NCBI RefSeq assembly: GCF_021442325.1
Contig: NZ_CP087879.1
Location: forward strand, 558,001-622,000
Length of the DNA stretch: 64,000 nucleotides
Direction of reading: 5' to 3'
Origin: Agromyces marinus
Lineage (GTDB): Bacteria; Actinomycetota; Actinomycetes; Actinomycetales; Microbacteriaceae
Below, piece by piece: positions 1 through 8,191 of this stretch; position 1 is the stretch's first letter; every line of letters begins with the position of its first letter. Made by a program: the position numbers and the translations under genes. The notes beneath the pieces are model-generated. The model had not been told where the DNA came from. It did no database searches and worked only from the letters and a program-made list of their open reading frames with translations.

Positions 1-78
1 GTCGTCGGGCTCGCCGGGCTGGGCATCGCCGTGCTGGCGGTGGCGATGGTCGTCGTCAGCCAGTTCGTCGCGCAGTAG
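1..78 (+). CDS. C-terminal end of a membrane protein (partial)
   Basis: Frame 1 is open from the window edge to TAG at 76-78. It encodes 25 residues made almost only of Val, Ala, Gly, Leu and Ile, ending in QFVAQ, which is a typical last transmembrane helix. The gene begins outside the window, so its family cannot be told. It converges on the hydrolase gene that ends at 100. Confidence 0.6.
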   Translation, partial: VVGLAGLGIAVLAVAMVVVSQFVAQ

Positions 79-99
79 CCGGCTCCGGCACGGCCGCGA

Positions 100-918
100 T
101 CAGCGCGGCACGTTTGCGTCGAGGAAGTCGGCGATCGCTGCGGCCAGGTCTTCGGGCTGCCAGGCGTGGTCGATCGCCCGGATGCCTCGGCGCTCGCCGT
201 TCGGCAGCGCTGAGGCGATCGCCTCGGCTGCCGGTCCCATCCCGCTCGGCGCGTCCTGGTCGCCGACGAGGAGGAGCGCGGGTGCGGTGATCGACCCGAA
301 CAGGTCCGCGTGCGGCGCGGACTGCGCCCAGGCGAGCGCCTCGGCATCCGCTTCGAGACTCGGGCCGATGCGCACCATCAGCGGCCAGGCGGGGCTCGCC
401 TTGGAGCGCTCGAGCCACTCGGGCGGCATGTCCTTCATGAAGTACTCGACGACGGCGTCGGCGTCGTCGCCGGCGAGGCGTTCGCGGAGTCCAGTGAGGA
501 ACTCGGCGCCGTCGGCACCCTGCTCGGTGCCGGTCGGCACCTCGAATCCGACGATGGCGGTGACGGGCAGCCCGTGCGCGGCGGCCGCGAGCGCGATGGC
601 GGCGCCCGAGGAGTTGCCGAACAGGGCGACGCCGACGCCCAGGTCGTGCGTGCGCTCGAGTTCCGCGACGATCGCGCGCAGGTCGGCCAGGCTCTCGTGG
701 AGGCCCATGCGAGCGTCGTGGGCGCTCTCGCCGCGACCGCGCCGGTCGTAGTTGACGACGGTGTAGCCGCGTTGCGCGATGAGCGTCGCGAGTCGACGGG
801 TCGCGGGATCGAACGCGCGGAACTGGAACGCGCCGCCGATGAGGATCACCGGTGGCCCCTCGCCTTCGCGGTCGTAGGCGATCGCGGCGCCGTCGTGCGA
901 GATCACGGTGTGCGACAT
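100..918 (-). CDS. alpha/beta hydrolase
   Basis: A 272-residue soluble alpha/beta-hydrolase-fold protein. Visible elements are the oxyanion-hole segment IGGAFQ near residue 27, the nucleophile elbow GNSSGA (Ser near residue 103), an acid region LLLVGDQDAP and a C-terminal catalytic His in IDHAWQ. The start is ATG at 918, preceded on the minus strand by the strong purine run AAGGAAGGA five bases away. Esterase or haloperoxidase-like hydrolase activity is expected, but the substrate cannot be told. It is monocistronic here: the upstream 700 bases hold no gene. Confidence 0.85.
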   Translation of the reverse strand: MSHTVISHDGAAIAYDREGEGPPVILIGGAFQFRAFDPATRRLATLIAQRGYTVVNYDRRGRGESAHDARMGLHESLADLRAIVAELERTHDLGVGVALFGNSSGAAIALAAAAHGLPVTAIVGFEVPTGTEQGADGAEFLTGLRERLAGDDADAVVEYFMKDMPPEWLERSKASPAWPLMVRIGPSLEADAEALAWAQSAPHADLFGSITAPALLLVGDQDAPSGMGPAAEAIASALPNGERRGIRAIDHAWQPEDLAAAIADFLDANVPR

Positions 919-1211
919 GCGGTCCTTCCTTCGCAGGGGTGGGTCTGCGCCGGGTACTGGTCCGCCGTCAGGCTAGCCCGGCCGGGGCGGTGCGCGATAG
1001 GGGCGTGGGGCCGCGTTCACACGGGCCTGACGTTCGTGGTCGCGACACTCCTGTTGCTCGAGGTGTCCGGGTTCGCGTTGGCGTGAGCGCGGCGACCCGA
1101 CGTCGCAGGGGCTGACTTCGCGGACGGGCTGCGACGCGCCGAGACGGCCCGCGACGCGCCGCGGCATCCGTCACGGCGATGTCGGTGGGTGGTGGCAGCA
1201 TTGCCAGCAGA

Positions 1212-1236
1212 TGCCCACCACATGTTGTGGTCGGCA
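1212..1236. repeat. imperfect 25-bp palindrome in intergenic region
   Basis: TGCC-c-ACCACA-TGT-TGTGGT-c-GGCA reads as an inverted repeat with a three-base centre and one mismatch pair. No T-run follows it, so it looks more like a protein-binding site or RNA hairpin than an intrinsic terminator. It is about 290 bases from the hydrolase start and 390 bases from nrdH. Confidence 0.45.
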
Positions 1237-1516
1237 GGCCGATGAGGGCCAGATGTCGGGTCGGGGAGCCGGTATGTCGTGTGAGTCCGTCGCAGGCGGG
1301 GTCGCCGTCTGCGGTGCGCGGGCGGTGCGGATGCCTCGTGGTGGCGTTCGTGCGCGACACGCCGACGACACGCCCGGCATCCATTCACAGGCCGGAACCG
1401 CACGAATGAGCGGGCCTGTGGAGAACCGAGTCGGCACCCGCGGAAATCCGCCGATCAGGGCTGCATCGCCCTGTTGATGGACGGTGGATGACGCGGTGGA
1501 AAACTACACGAATGTA

Positions 1517-1566
1517 ACTACATCATCTTGGGGTCGTTCCTTTGCTCAGGCACAAGATGTAGTATC
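1517..1566 (+). promoter_or_regulatory. nrd promoter region with candidate NrdR box
   Basis: CAAGATGTAG at 1553-1562 fits the conserved positions of the NrdR box core (C-w-A-t-A-T-a-T-w-G) and overlaps a TANNNT -10 hexamer, TAGTAT at 1560-1565. A second, degenerate site CTACATCATCTTG at 1518-1530 looks like the same core inverted with three extra bases. NrdR is the ATP/dATP-sensing repressor of ribonucleotide reductase operons and usually uses paired boxes. The second box is weak, so pairing is uncertain. Confidence 0.5.
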
Positions 1567-1628
1567 GAAGGACCGAAGCAACACCGGGGGAAACGGCCCG
1601 CGGGGGCCAGAGAAAAGGGGTCGAACAC

Positions 1629-1862
1629 ATGACGGTCACGGTCTACACCAAGCCTTCCTGCGTCCAGTGCAACGCCACGTACCGCGCCCTCGACAGCAAG
1701 GGCATCGAGTACGAGATCCTCGACCTGTCACAGGACGAGACGGCGCTCGCCGCGGTCAAGGAGCTCGGCTACCTGCAGGCCCCGGTCGTCATCACCGACG
1801 AAGGTCACTGGTCGGGCTTCCGCCCCGACAAGATCGACGAGCTGGCCTCGCGGCTGGCGTAG
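1629..1862 (+). CDS. nrdH: NrdH glutaredoxin-like redoxin
   Basis: A 77-residue glutaredoxin-fold protein that behaves like thioredoxin and supplies electrons to the class Ib ribonucleotide reductase. The redox motif C-V-Q-C sits at residues 10-13 after YTKPS, as in NrdH proteins, and the C-terminal W-S-G-F-R-P-D segment is the NrdH signature. The start ATG follows the purine run AAAAGGGG by eight bases. It is the first gene of nrdHIEF. The length is normal for the family. Confidence 0.95.
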   Translation: MTVTVYTKPSCVQCNATYRALDSKGIEYEILDLSQDETALAAVKELGYLQAPVVITDEGHWSGFRPDKIDELASRLA

Positions 1863-1922
1863 CCCGCGGCCTGGGTCTCGACGCGCCGGCTTCGCGCGGC
1901 CACTCGACCAGCAGGGGCTGAC

Positions 1923-2351
1923 ATGGCGAACCTCATCTACTTCTCGAGCGTCTCGGGCAACACCGCGCGCTTCATCGAGAAGCTCGGGCGTCCGGCGGCG
2001 CGCATCCCGCTGCACGCGAAGGATGCCGCGCTCGTCGCCGACGAACCCTACGTGCTCGTCGTCCCGACCTACGGGGGAGGGGACGGCAAGGGCGCCGTGC
2101 CCAAGCAGGTCATCAGGTTCCTGAACGACCAGCACAACCGCGCGCTCATCCGCGGCGTCATCGCCGCGGGGAACACCAACTTCGGTGCGGCCTACGGTCT
2201 CGCCGGCGACGTCGTCGCCGCGAAGTGCCATGTGCCGCACCTCTACCGCTTCGAAGTATTCGGAACACCAGACGACGTTCGCGCCGTCGACGAGGGATTG
2301 GACGCATTTTGGTCAACGCAGCAGCAGGCGCCGCAGGCGACAGTGGCGTAG
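1923..2351 (+). CDS. nrdI: NrdI flavodoxin-like protein
   Basis: A 142-residue flavodoxin-like protein that activates the dimanganese-tyrosyl radical cofactor of NrdF by supplying an oxidant. The N-terminal FMN phosphate loop [10 protein letters not shown] (residues 7-16), the [12 protein letters not shown] segment and the AAGNTNFG segment are diagnostic. It begins 60 bases after nrdH, and its 3' end overlaps the start of nrdE, so the two are probably translationally coupled. Confidence 0.95.
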   Translation: MANLIYFSSVSGNTARFIEKLGRPAARIPLHAKDAALVADEPYVLVVPTYGGGDGKGAVPKQVIRFLNDQHNRALIRGVIAAGNTNFGAAYGLAGDVVAAKCHVPHLYRFEVFGTPDDVRAVDEGLDAFWSTQQQAPQATVA

Positions 2352-4492
2352 CGGTCATCGACGCACCGCGCTCGAGCAACTCGGGGATGGACTACCACGC
2401 CCTGAACGCGATGCTGAACCTGTACAGCGCCGACGGGAAGATCCAGTTCGAGAAGGACCGGGAGGCGGCGCGCGAGTACTTCCTCCAGCACGTCAACCAG
2501 AACACGGTCTTCTTCCACTCGCTGAAGGAGCGGCTCGACTACCTCGTCGAGAAGGAGTACTACGAGCCCGAGGTGCTCGGCATGTACTCGTTCGAGTTCA
2601 TCCAGCAGCTCAACGACCTGGCCTACTCGAAGAAGTTCCGCTTCGAGACCTTCCTCGGCGCGTTCAAGTACTACACGAGCTACACGCTCAAGACCTTCGA
2701 CGGCAAGCGCTACCTCGAGCGCTTCGAAGACCGGGTCGTGATGACCGCGCTCGGCCTCGCGCAGGGCGACGAGCAGCTCGCGACCGACCTCGTGGAGGAG
2801 ATCATCGCCGGGCGCTTCCAGCCCGCGACGCCGACCTTCCTCAACACGGGCAAGGCGCAGCGCGGCGAGCTCGTCTCGTGCTTCCTGCTCCGCATCGAAG
2901 ACAACATGGAGTCGATCTCGCGGGGCATCAACTCCTCGCTCCAGCTGTCGAAGCGCGGCGGCGGCGTGGCGCTCCTGCTGTCGAACATCCGCGAGTCGGG
3001 TGCGCCCATCAAGCAGATCGAGAACCAGTCGTCGGGCATCATCCCCGTGATGAAGCTGCTGGAGGACTCGTTCTCGTACGCCAACCAGCTCGGCGCGCGC
3101 CAGGGCGCGGGCGCGGTGTACCTGTCGGCGCATCACCCCGACATCATGCGGTTCCTCGACACCAAGCGCGAGAACGCCGACGAGAAGATCCGCATCAAGA
3201 CGCTCTCGCTCGGCGTCGTGATCCCCGACATCACGTTCGAGCTCGCGAAGAACAACGAGGACATGTACCTCTTCTCGCCGTACGATGTCGAGCGCGTATA
3301 CGGCAAGCCGTTCGGCGACGTGCCGCTGTCGGAGAACTACCGCGCCATGGTCGACGACCCGCGCATCAAGAAGACGAAGATCAACGCGCGCGAGTTCTTC
3401 CAGACCATCGCCGAGATCCAGTTCGAGTCGGGCTACCCCTACATCGTGTTCGAAGACACGGTGAACAAGGCCAACCCGATCAAGGGCCGGATCAACATGT
3501 CGAACCTGTGCTCCGAGATCCTCCAGGTCAACACGCCGACGACCTACAACGAAGACCTCTCCTACGCCGAGATCGGCAAGGACATCTCGTGCAACCTGGG
3601 GTCGCTCAACATCGCCCTCGCGATGGACTCGCCCGACCTCGGCAAGACCGTCGATACCGCCATCCGCGGCCTCACCGCAGTGTCGAACATGTCGCACATC
3701 TCGTCGGTGCGCTCGGTCGAAGACGGCAACGACAAGTCGCACGCCATCGGCCTCGGCCAGATGAACCTGCACGGCTACCTCGCCCGCGAACGCATCCACT
3801 ACGGCAGCGACGAGGGCATCGACTTCACGAACATCTACTTCTACACGGTGCTCTTCCACGCGCTGCGCGCGTCGAACCGCATCGCGATCGAGCGCGGCGA
3901 GACCTTCGACGGCTTCGCCGACTCGAAGTACGCGTCGGGCGAGTTCTTCGACAAGTACACGGATGCCGCGTGGGTGCCGACCACGGAGCGGGTCGCGCAG
4001 CTGTTCGCGGACGCCGGGGTGCACATCCCGACGCAGGACGACTGGCGCGAGCTCGCGGCATCCGTCAAGGAGCACGGCATCTACAACCAGAACCTGCAGG
4101 CGGTGCCGCCGACCGGCTCGATCTCGTACATCAACAACTCGACGTCGTCGATCCACCCGATCGCGTCGAAGATCGAGATCCGCAAGGAAGGCAAGCTCGG
4201 TCGCGTCTACTACCCGGCGCCGTTCATGACGAACGACAACCTCGAGTACTACCAGGACGCGTACGAGATCGGCTACGAGAAGGTCATCGACACCTACGCC
4301 GCGGCGACGCAGCACGTCGACCAGGGTCTCTCGCTCACGCTGTTCTTCAAGGACACCGCGACGACCCGCGACATCAACAAGGCCCAGATCTACGCCTGGA
4401 AGAAGGGCATCAAGACGATCTACTACATCCGGCTGCGTCAGCAGGCGCTGGAAGGCACGGAGCTGGAACTTTGCGTCAGCTGCACTTTGTGA
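2309..4492 (+). CDS. nrdE: class Ib ribonucleotide reductase alpha subunit NrdE
   Basis: The catalytic large subunit, which reduces ribonucleoside diphosphates to deoxyribonucleotides. Visible are [11 protein letters not shown] (first active-site Cys), SNLCSEI, the radical-site segment [10 protein letters not shown] and the C-terminal redox pair in LCVSCTL that NrdH reduces. The reading frame is open further upstream. I chose TTG at 2309 because GAGGGA lies 11 bases before it and it gives 727 residues, near the usual length. ATG at 2387 (MDYHALN) is the alternative but has only a weak site directly before it. The TTG start lies inside the nrdI reading frame. Confidence 0.93.
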   Translation: MVNAAAGAAGDSGVAVIDAPRSSNSGMDYHALNAMLNLYSADGKIQFEKDREAAREYFLQHVNQNTVFFHSLKERLDYLVEKEYYEPEVLGMYSFEFIQQLNDLAYSKKFRFETFLGAFKYYTSYTLKTFDGKRYLERFEDRVVMTALGLAQGDEQLATDLVEEIIAGRFQPATPTFLNTGKAQRGELVSCFLLRIEDNMESISRGINSSLQLSKRGGGVALLLSNIRESGAPIKQIENQSSGIIPVMKLLEDSFSYANQLGARQGAGAVYLSAHHPDIMRFLDTKRENADEKIRIKTLSLGVVIPDITFELAKNNEDMYLFSPYDVERVYGKPFGDVPLSENYRAMVDDPRIKKTKINAREFFQTIAEIQFESGYPYIVFEDTVNKANPIKGRINMSNLCSEILQVNTPTTYNEDLSYAEIGKDISCNLGSLNIALAMDSPDLGKTVDTAIRGLTAVSNMSHISSVRSVEDGNDKSHAIGLGQMNLHGYLARERIHYGSDEGIDFTNIYFYTVLFHALRASNRIAIERGETFDGFADSKYASGEFFDKYTDAAWVPTTERVAQLFADAGVHIPTQDDWRELAASVKEHGIYNQNLQAVPPTGSISYINNSTSSIHPIASKIEIRKEGKLGRVYYPAPFMTNDNLEYYQDAYEIGYEKVIDTYAAATQHVDQGLSLTLFFKDTATTRDINKAQIYAWKKGIKTIYYIRLRQQALEGTELELCVSCTL

Positions 4493-4514
4493 GTATTTCT
4501 CACATTACGGATGA

Positions 4515-5555
<1,041 letters not shown>

Positions 5556-5621
5556 AGGGGCGCGTTTGCCTGCTTCCCGGGGTCGGAGACGTAGCTGTTG
5601 CAGCGTCGCTCCGATACGGGC

Positions 5622-5647
5622 CGGCGGGATGAGTGAAGCGTCCCGCC
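5622..5647 (+). terminator. hairpin after nrdF
   Basis: GGCGGGA pairs with TCCCGCC across a 12-base loop, with no T-run. It probably ends the nrdHIEF transcript and protects its 3' end. The in-frame GTG at 5633 of the next gene lies in its loop, which argues against that codon being the start of that gene. Confidence 0.45.
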
Positions 5648-5667
5648 CCCGTGTCGTACGTCGAGGA

Positions 5668-5680
5668 TAGGATCGCGATC
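5668..5680 (+). promoter_or_regulatory. candidate leaderless promoter of the TAC operon
   Basis: TAGGAT at 5668-5673 is a good actinobacterial -10, and seven bases later comes the in-frame GTG at 5681. This spacing is that of a leaderless transcript. No clear -35 element is visible. Confidence 0.4.
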
Positions 5681-6199
5681 GTGCCGAACTTTGACGCTCC
5701 GTCGCGCTGCAGCGGGCCCGTCACGCCGACCTTTCGGTGGTACGGGTACCCTCAGTGCGAAGTTGGTCACGACGTCAACGTCGCGGTTGCTGTACTGGTG
5801 GATGCCATCAGCCCGGCAGGACGTCTCTGGAATCCATGGTCCATCCAGATGGCGAAAAGCGAGTTCAAGCAGCGGATTCTCCGCGCTCAACGAGGCGAGC
5901 TGCGACCTGTAGACGAGGTCAAGCCAGTCGACGTCGCCAACCCGCCGCCACTCTACGAGATCAGGTGGCAGGGTATCCCAGTCACAGATCAGCTGCCAGA
6001 TGGGTCCCGGCGGCATGGCGAGGTTCTCGTCCGGATGTACCACTCCGAGCCCGCGGAAGCTCCCTCACACTTCATCGGGCATCATGCCCACGAGAAGGAC
6101 GTCGCTGTCGAGGACGTCAATGCGGCGCAGCAACAGGAGATCCGAACTGCGATCGGTTGGCACAACCAGGGCCAGCCGAGCCGGTGGGGATTGCCTTGA
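5681..6199 (+). CDS. higB: HigB/RelE-like toxin of a toxin-antitoxin-chaperone module
   Basis: A 172-residue protein whose C-terminal half aligns by eye with HigB-type mRNA interferases of TAC systems (M. tuberculosis Rv1955 is the model). LYEIRW near residue 94 matches LELRW. LVRMYHS matches RVLFFRW. The helix KDVAVEDVNAAQQQEIRTAI replaces the K-rich KTPKTKIETAL segment. The order toxin-antitoxin-SecB supports the call. GTG at 5681 is chosen because of the TAGGAT -10 seven bases before it. GTG at 5633 would add 16 residues but lies in the nrdF hairpin. The protein is some 45 residues longer than Rv1955, and a later start (ATG at 5849) is possible. Divergence is high, so toxicity is inferred. 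Confidence 0.65.
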   Translation: MPNFDAPSRCSGPVTPTFRWYGYPQCEVGHDVNVAVAVLVDAISPAGRLWNPWSIQMAKSEFKQRILRAQRGELRPVDEVKPVDVANPPPLYEIRWQGIPVTDQLPDGSRRHGEVLVRMYHSEPAEAPSHFIGHHAHEKDVAVEDVNAAQQQEIRTAIGWHNQGQPSRWGLP

Positions 6200-6219
6200 A
6201 CGATCACCGTCTATAGAGT
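6191..6219 (+). promoter_or_regulatory. internal leaderless promoter for antitoxin and chaperone
   Basis: TTGCCT (6191-6196), a 17-base spacer and TAGAGT (6214-6219) are followed by seven bases and the antitoxin ATG at 6227. The -35 element overlaps the last two codons of the toxin gene. GTCTAT occurs twice (6209-6214 and 6223-6228), and TCTATAGA is a small palindrome at 6210-6217. These may be the antitoxin's own operator. Confidence 0.55.
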
Positions 6220-6226
6220 TTAGTCT

Positions 6227-6610
6227 ATGACCGGCACCCCACCCAACCTTGAAGTGCTTGCTGACTCGCTTGTGGAGTCCCACGACAAGCTCCTCCAGGA
6301 ACTTGTAGGGATGCGGAAGCGCCACCGTTTGACCCAGGAGACGATCGCGGAACGGATGGGTGTCAGTCAACCCACCGTCGCGGCCTTCGAGCGCTATGAC
6401 GCCAACCCGACGTTGGCCACTGTCCGCAGGTACGCCCTTGCCGTTGGCGCCTCGATTGACCACGTTGTCAAAGATGAGTGCTGCGACAATGACGTCACCG
6501 CGTTTGAGGCACTCGCGAAGGGCACGGCGTTGGGCTGGTCGGTCGTCCCGCCGGCCCGGTGGGCTTGGGGCTGGTCGCCGGGCGCTATCAATATCCCAGC
6601 GCATGCCTGA
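6227..6610 (+). CDS. higA: XRE-family HigA-like antitoxin with aromatic C-terminal tail
   Basis: 127 residues. A helix-turn-helix of the XRE/HigA type covers about residues 22-81 (RLTQETIAERMGVSQPTVAAFER). The 46-residue tail after it is not part of the HTH and is rich in Trp (W104, W112, W114, W116). In chaperone-addicted antitoxins such a hydrophobic tail (ChAD) makes the antitoxin unstable unless a SecB-like chaperone binds it, and that is the role I infer here. It would bind and block the upstream toxin and repress the operon. It overlaps the chaperone gene by eight bases. Confidence 0.75.
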   Translation: MTGTPPNLEVLADSLVESHDKLLQELVGMRKRHRLTQETIAERMGVSQPTVAAFERYDANPTLATVRRYALAVGASIDHVVKDECCDNDVTAFEALAKGTALGWSVVPPARWAWGWSPGAINIPAHA

Positions 6611-7055
6611 ACAGCCGATCACCGTTCAGGATCTTCTTGCTGATGTCAGCCTATTGGCGATTTCGACGACGGCATTGTCAGCGGAACGGGTAGATATCGC
6701 ATCAGAAAATGCGGCCGAAGAGGCTGCCATTGATCCCGACTATCGACTGATGACGAATGCCCGCGACGACGAGAGCGGCTTCCGCATAATCCTCGAGACG
6801 CGAATCTCGGCGCAGCCTGGGAACATCGGTTGTACGGTGCAAGCGGAATACGGCCTTGAAGCCTTGCGCGCGAACGAGGTTCCCGCTGATGCGATGGAGG
6901 AATTCATCAACAATGTCGCGCTGATGAGTCTGCTCCCGTTTGTAAGGCAGGCTATAGCCGATATCACGCTCCGCGTCTTTGAGGCGCCGCTGATGATGCC
7001 GATCATTAAGCGCGGCGACCTGAGCTTTGGGCTGCCCGACGGAGTCCAAGATTGA
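6603..7055 (+). CDS. SecB-like chaperone of the TAC module
   Basis: 150 residues, starting at ATG 6603 inside the antitoxin reading frame, so coupled to it. The C-terminal part, with NNVALMSLLPFVRQAIADI followed by PLMMPIIKRGDLSFG, follows the SecB pattern of a conserved P-x-x-R-x-x-I-A/S helix and a Pro-rich final strand. The middle (GFRIILETRIS...CTVQAEYGLEAL) fits the SecB beta strands. Solitary SecB-like proteins in actinobacteria, which lack the general SecB, are known from TAC systems (Rv1957). Codon usage is less GC-biased than in nrd, as expected for acquired DNA. Identification is by pattern only. Confidence 0.7.
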   Translation: MPEQPITVQDLLADVSLLAISTTALSAERVDIASENAAEEAAIDPDYRLMTNARDDESGFRIILETRISAQPGNIGCTVQAEYGLEALRANEVPADAMEEFINNVALMSLLPFVRQAIADITLRVFEAPLMMPIIKRGDLSFGLPDGVQD

Positions 7056-7260
7056 ATTGCAGCAGCATCGGGTTCCCAACTGCCTCTGGTGTCGCCCCTG
7101 CTGACCTAACGCATCGGCGTTCATTCCACCGCTCGACGCTATCGTGGCCCGGAGATTGGTGAGTGCTCGTGGGGCCTTCCCGGCCCTCATAGGCACAGAC
7201 GCCTGTTCGTCACATTCGAAAACGCAACGCGAAGTGATATCCGGTAGGTAGGTTGGGTTC

Positions 7261-7728
7261 ATGGAGAGTGCTCTTCAATCGGGTTGGCTGGTTGCGATCG
7301 CGGTCGCCGTGATCCCGGCACTCTTTGGGGTCGTTGGGAACATGATTTCCCGAGAAGCGCGCACGCCGCGTGACATCCGAAACCTCGGCCACCTTGCAGA
7401 TAGCCTGAGCAAAGCGCCAGTCGGATCTGAGGCGCATGACGCGCTGAGCGCTCTCGTGGCAGAGTACGCTCGTCGGGTCCATCCTGGACTGATTCAGCCC
7501 AGAAAGCTGAACAAGACCAATGTAGCGCTTACCGTGTTCATAATCTTGGTATCCGGTGCAGCCATTCTCGGGCTCTTCAACTGGATCGTCGCCACTAACG
7601 GAACAGGTTGGTCAGTGCTGGCGATCGTCGTCACTGTACTTATCGGGCTCTTCTTGTTCCTTCTCAACATCGCGGCCGTAACGACCTGGTACAACGAACC
7701 GAGCGCGCGGAAGTCAGCAGACAAGTAG
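7261..7728 (+). CDS. small membrane protein, unknown function
   Basis: 155 residues with three hydrophobic segments: near 9-28 (WLVAIAVAVIPALFGVVGN), 87-110 and 117-140. The second and third form a C-terminal hairpin. The soluble part at 30-80 is mildly charged and helical. It is not a family I recognise. TAGGTT at 7249-7254 lies six bases before the ATG, suggesting a leaderless transcript. It sits in the accessory island between the TAC module and the tms pair. Confidence 0.6.
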   Translation: MESALQSGWLVAIAVAVIPALFGVVGNMISREARTPRDIRNLGHLADSLSKAPVGSEAHDALSALVAEYARRVHPGLIQPRKLNKTNVALTVFIILVSGAAILGLFNWIVATNGTGWSVLAIVVTVLIGLFLFLLNIAAVTTWYNEPSARKSADK

Positions 7729-7892
7729 TAGGAGGAGCGAGCCGGTAAGGTCTGCCGCGCCTTTGACAGCAAGATCGCGAAGCTTACCTGACTCTCCCCG
7801 TCAGTTGCCCAATCGCGTGTGGCCGAGCGCGCGCGAGCCTTCCCGAGGGGCGATTGCACCTTGACAGGGAGCGTGGCTCATACACCCAGGGC

Positions 7893-8186
7893 ATGGCGGA
7901 ATTGCAGCGACTCCAGTTCGAAGAACGAGATGGACAATGGTTCATCACAGAGTTCTACAGTGACGGACGTTCCCAGCCGGGTGAGCCCTTTATGGCTTCG
8001 GGTCACGAGCGGTACTCGAAGCTTCAGCAGGTGCTGAGCCGCATCAAGGACAAGTATCCCGGCTACCGACCGACTCCCATCCCGTACGACAAGGTGATGC
8101 CACGCGCTTCATGCTGGACGTCGTGCCGGAGCAGGCCGAGTAGGCCCTCTGCCCTCCATGTGGCCGCACCGGTGTGGGGGAGCTGA
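7893..8186 (+). CDS. small hypothetical protein with apparent C-terminal frameshift
   Basis: The first 68 residues (MAELQRLQFEERDGQW to PYDK) look like a real soluble protein. After PYDKV the frame gives an unnatural Ser/Arg/Cys-rich tail. One base out of frame, the sequence from 8096 reads DATRFMLDVVPEQAE and stops at 8143, which is a far more natural end. A one-base loss near 8094-8096, real or a sequencing error, explains this. ATG at 7893 is used. A TTG at 7854 would add 13 residues. Function unknown. Confidence 0.5.
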   Translation: MAELQRLQFEERDGQWFITEFYSDGRSQPGEPFMASGHERYSKLQQVLSRIKDKYPGYRPTPIPYDKVMPRASCWTSCRSRPSRPSALHVAAPVWGS

Positions 8187-8191
8187 TGCGG

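Larger units (their letters stand above)
919..1628. other. 710-base stretch without a convincing gene
   Basis: Short open frames occur on both strands but overlap each other, are Arg/Pro/Thr rich and lack ribosome binding sites, so I do not call them genes. The stretch holds the hydrolase leader at its left end, a near-perfect palindrome at 1212-1236, and the nrd promoter region at its right end. Two or three GGATGCC/GGCATCC words are present. A structured RNA cannot be excluded. Confidence 0.5.

Noticed and set aside
1171..1477. Several overlapping 60-140 codon frames in the 919-1628 gap
   Set aside because: They overlap one another on both strands, have no ribosome binding site and read as random Arg/Pro/Thr-rich sequence.
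2243..4315. Long minus-strand open frame opposite nrdE (and similar ones opposite narG, carboxypeptidase, SulP and MMPL)
   Set aside because: These are Arg/Val/Asp/Glu-rich mirror frames produced by GC-rich third codon positions. The sense frames have clear families.
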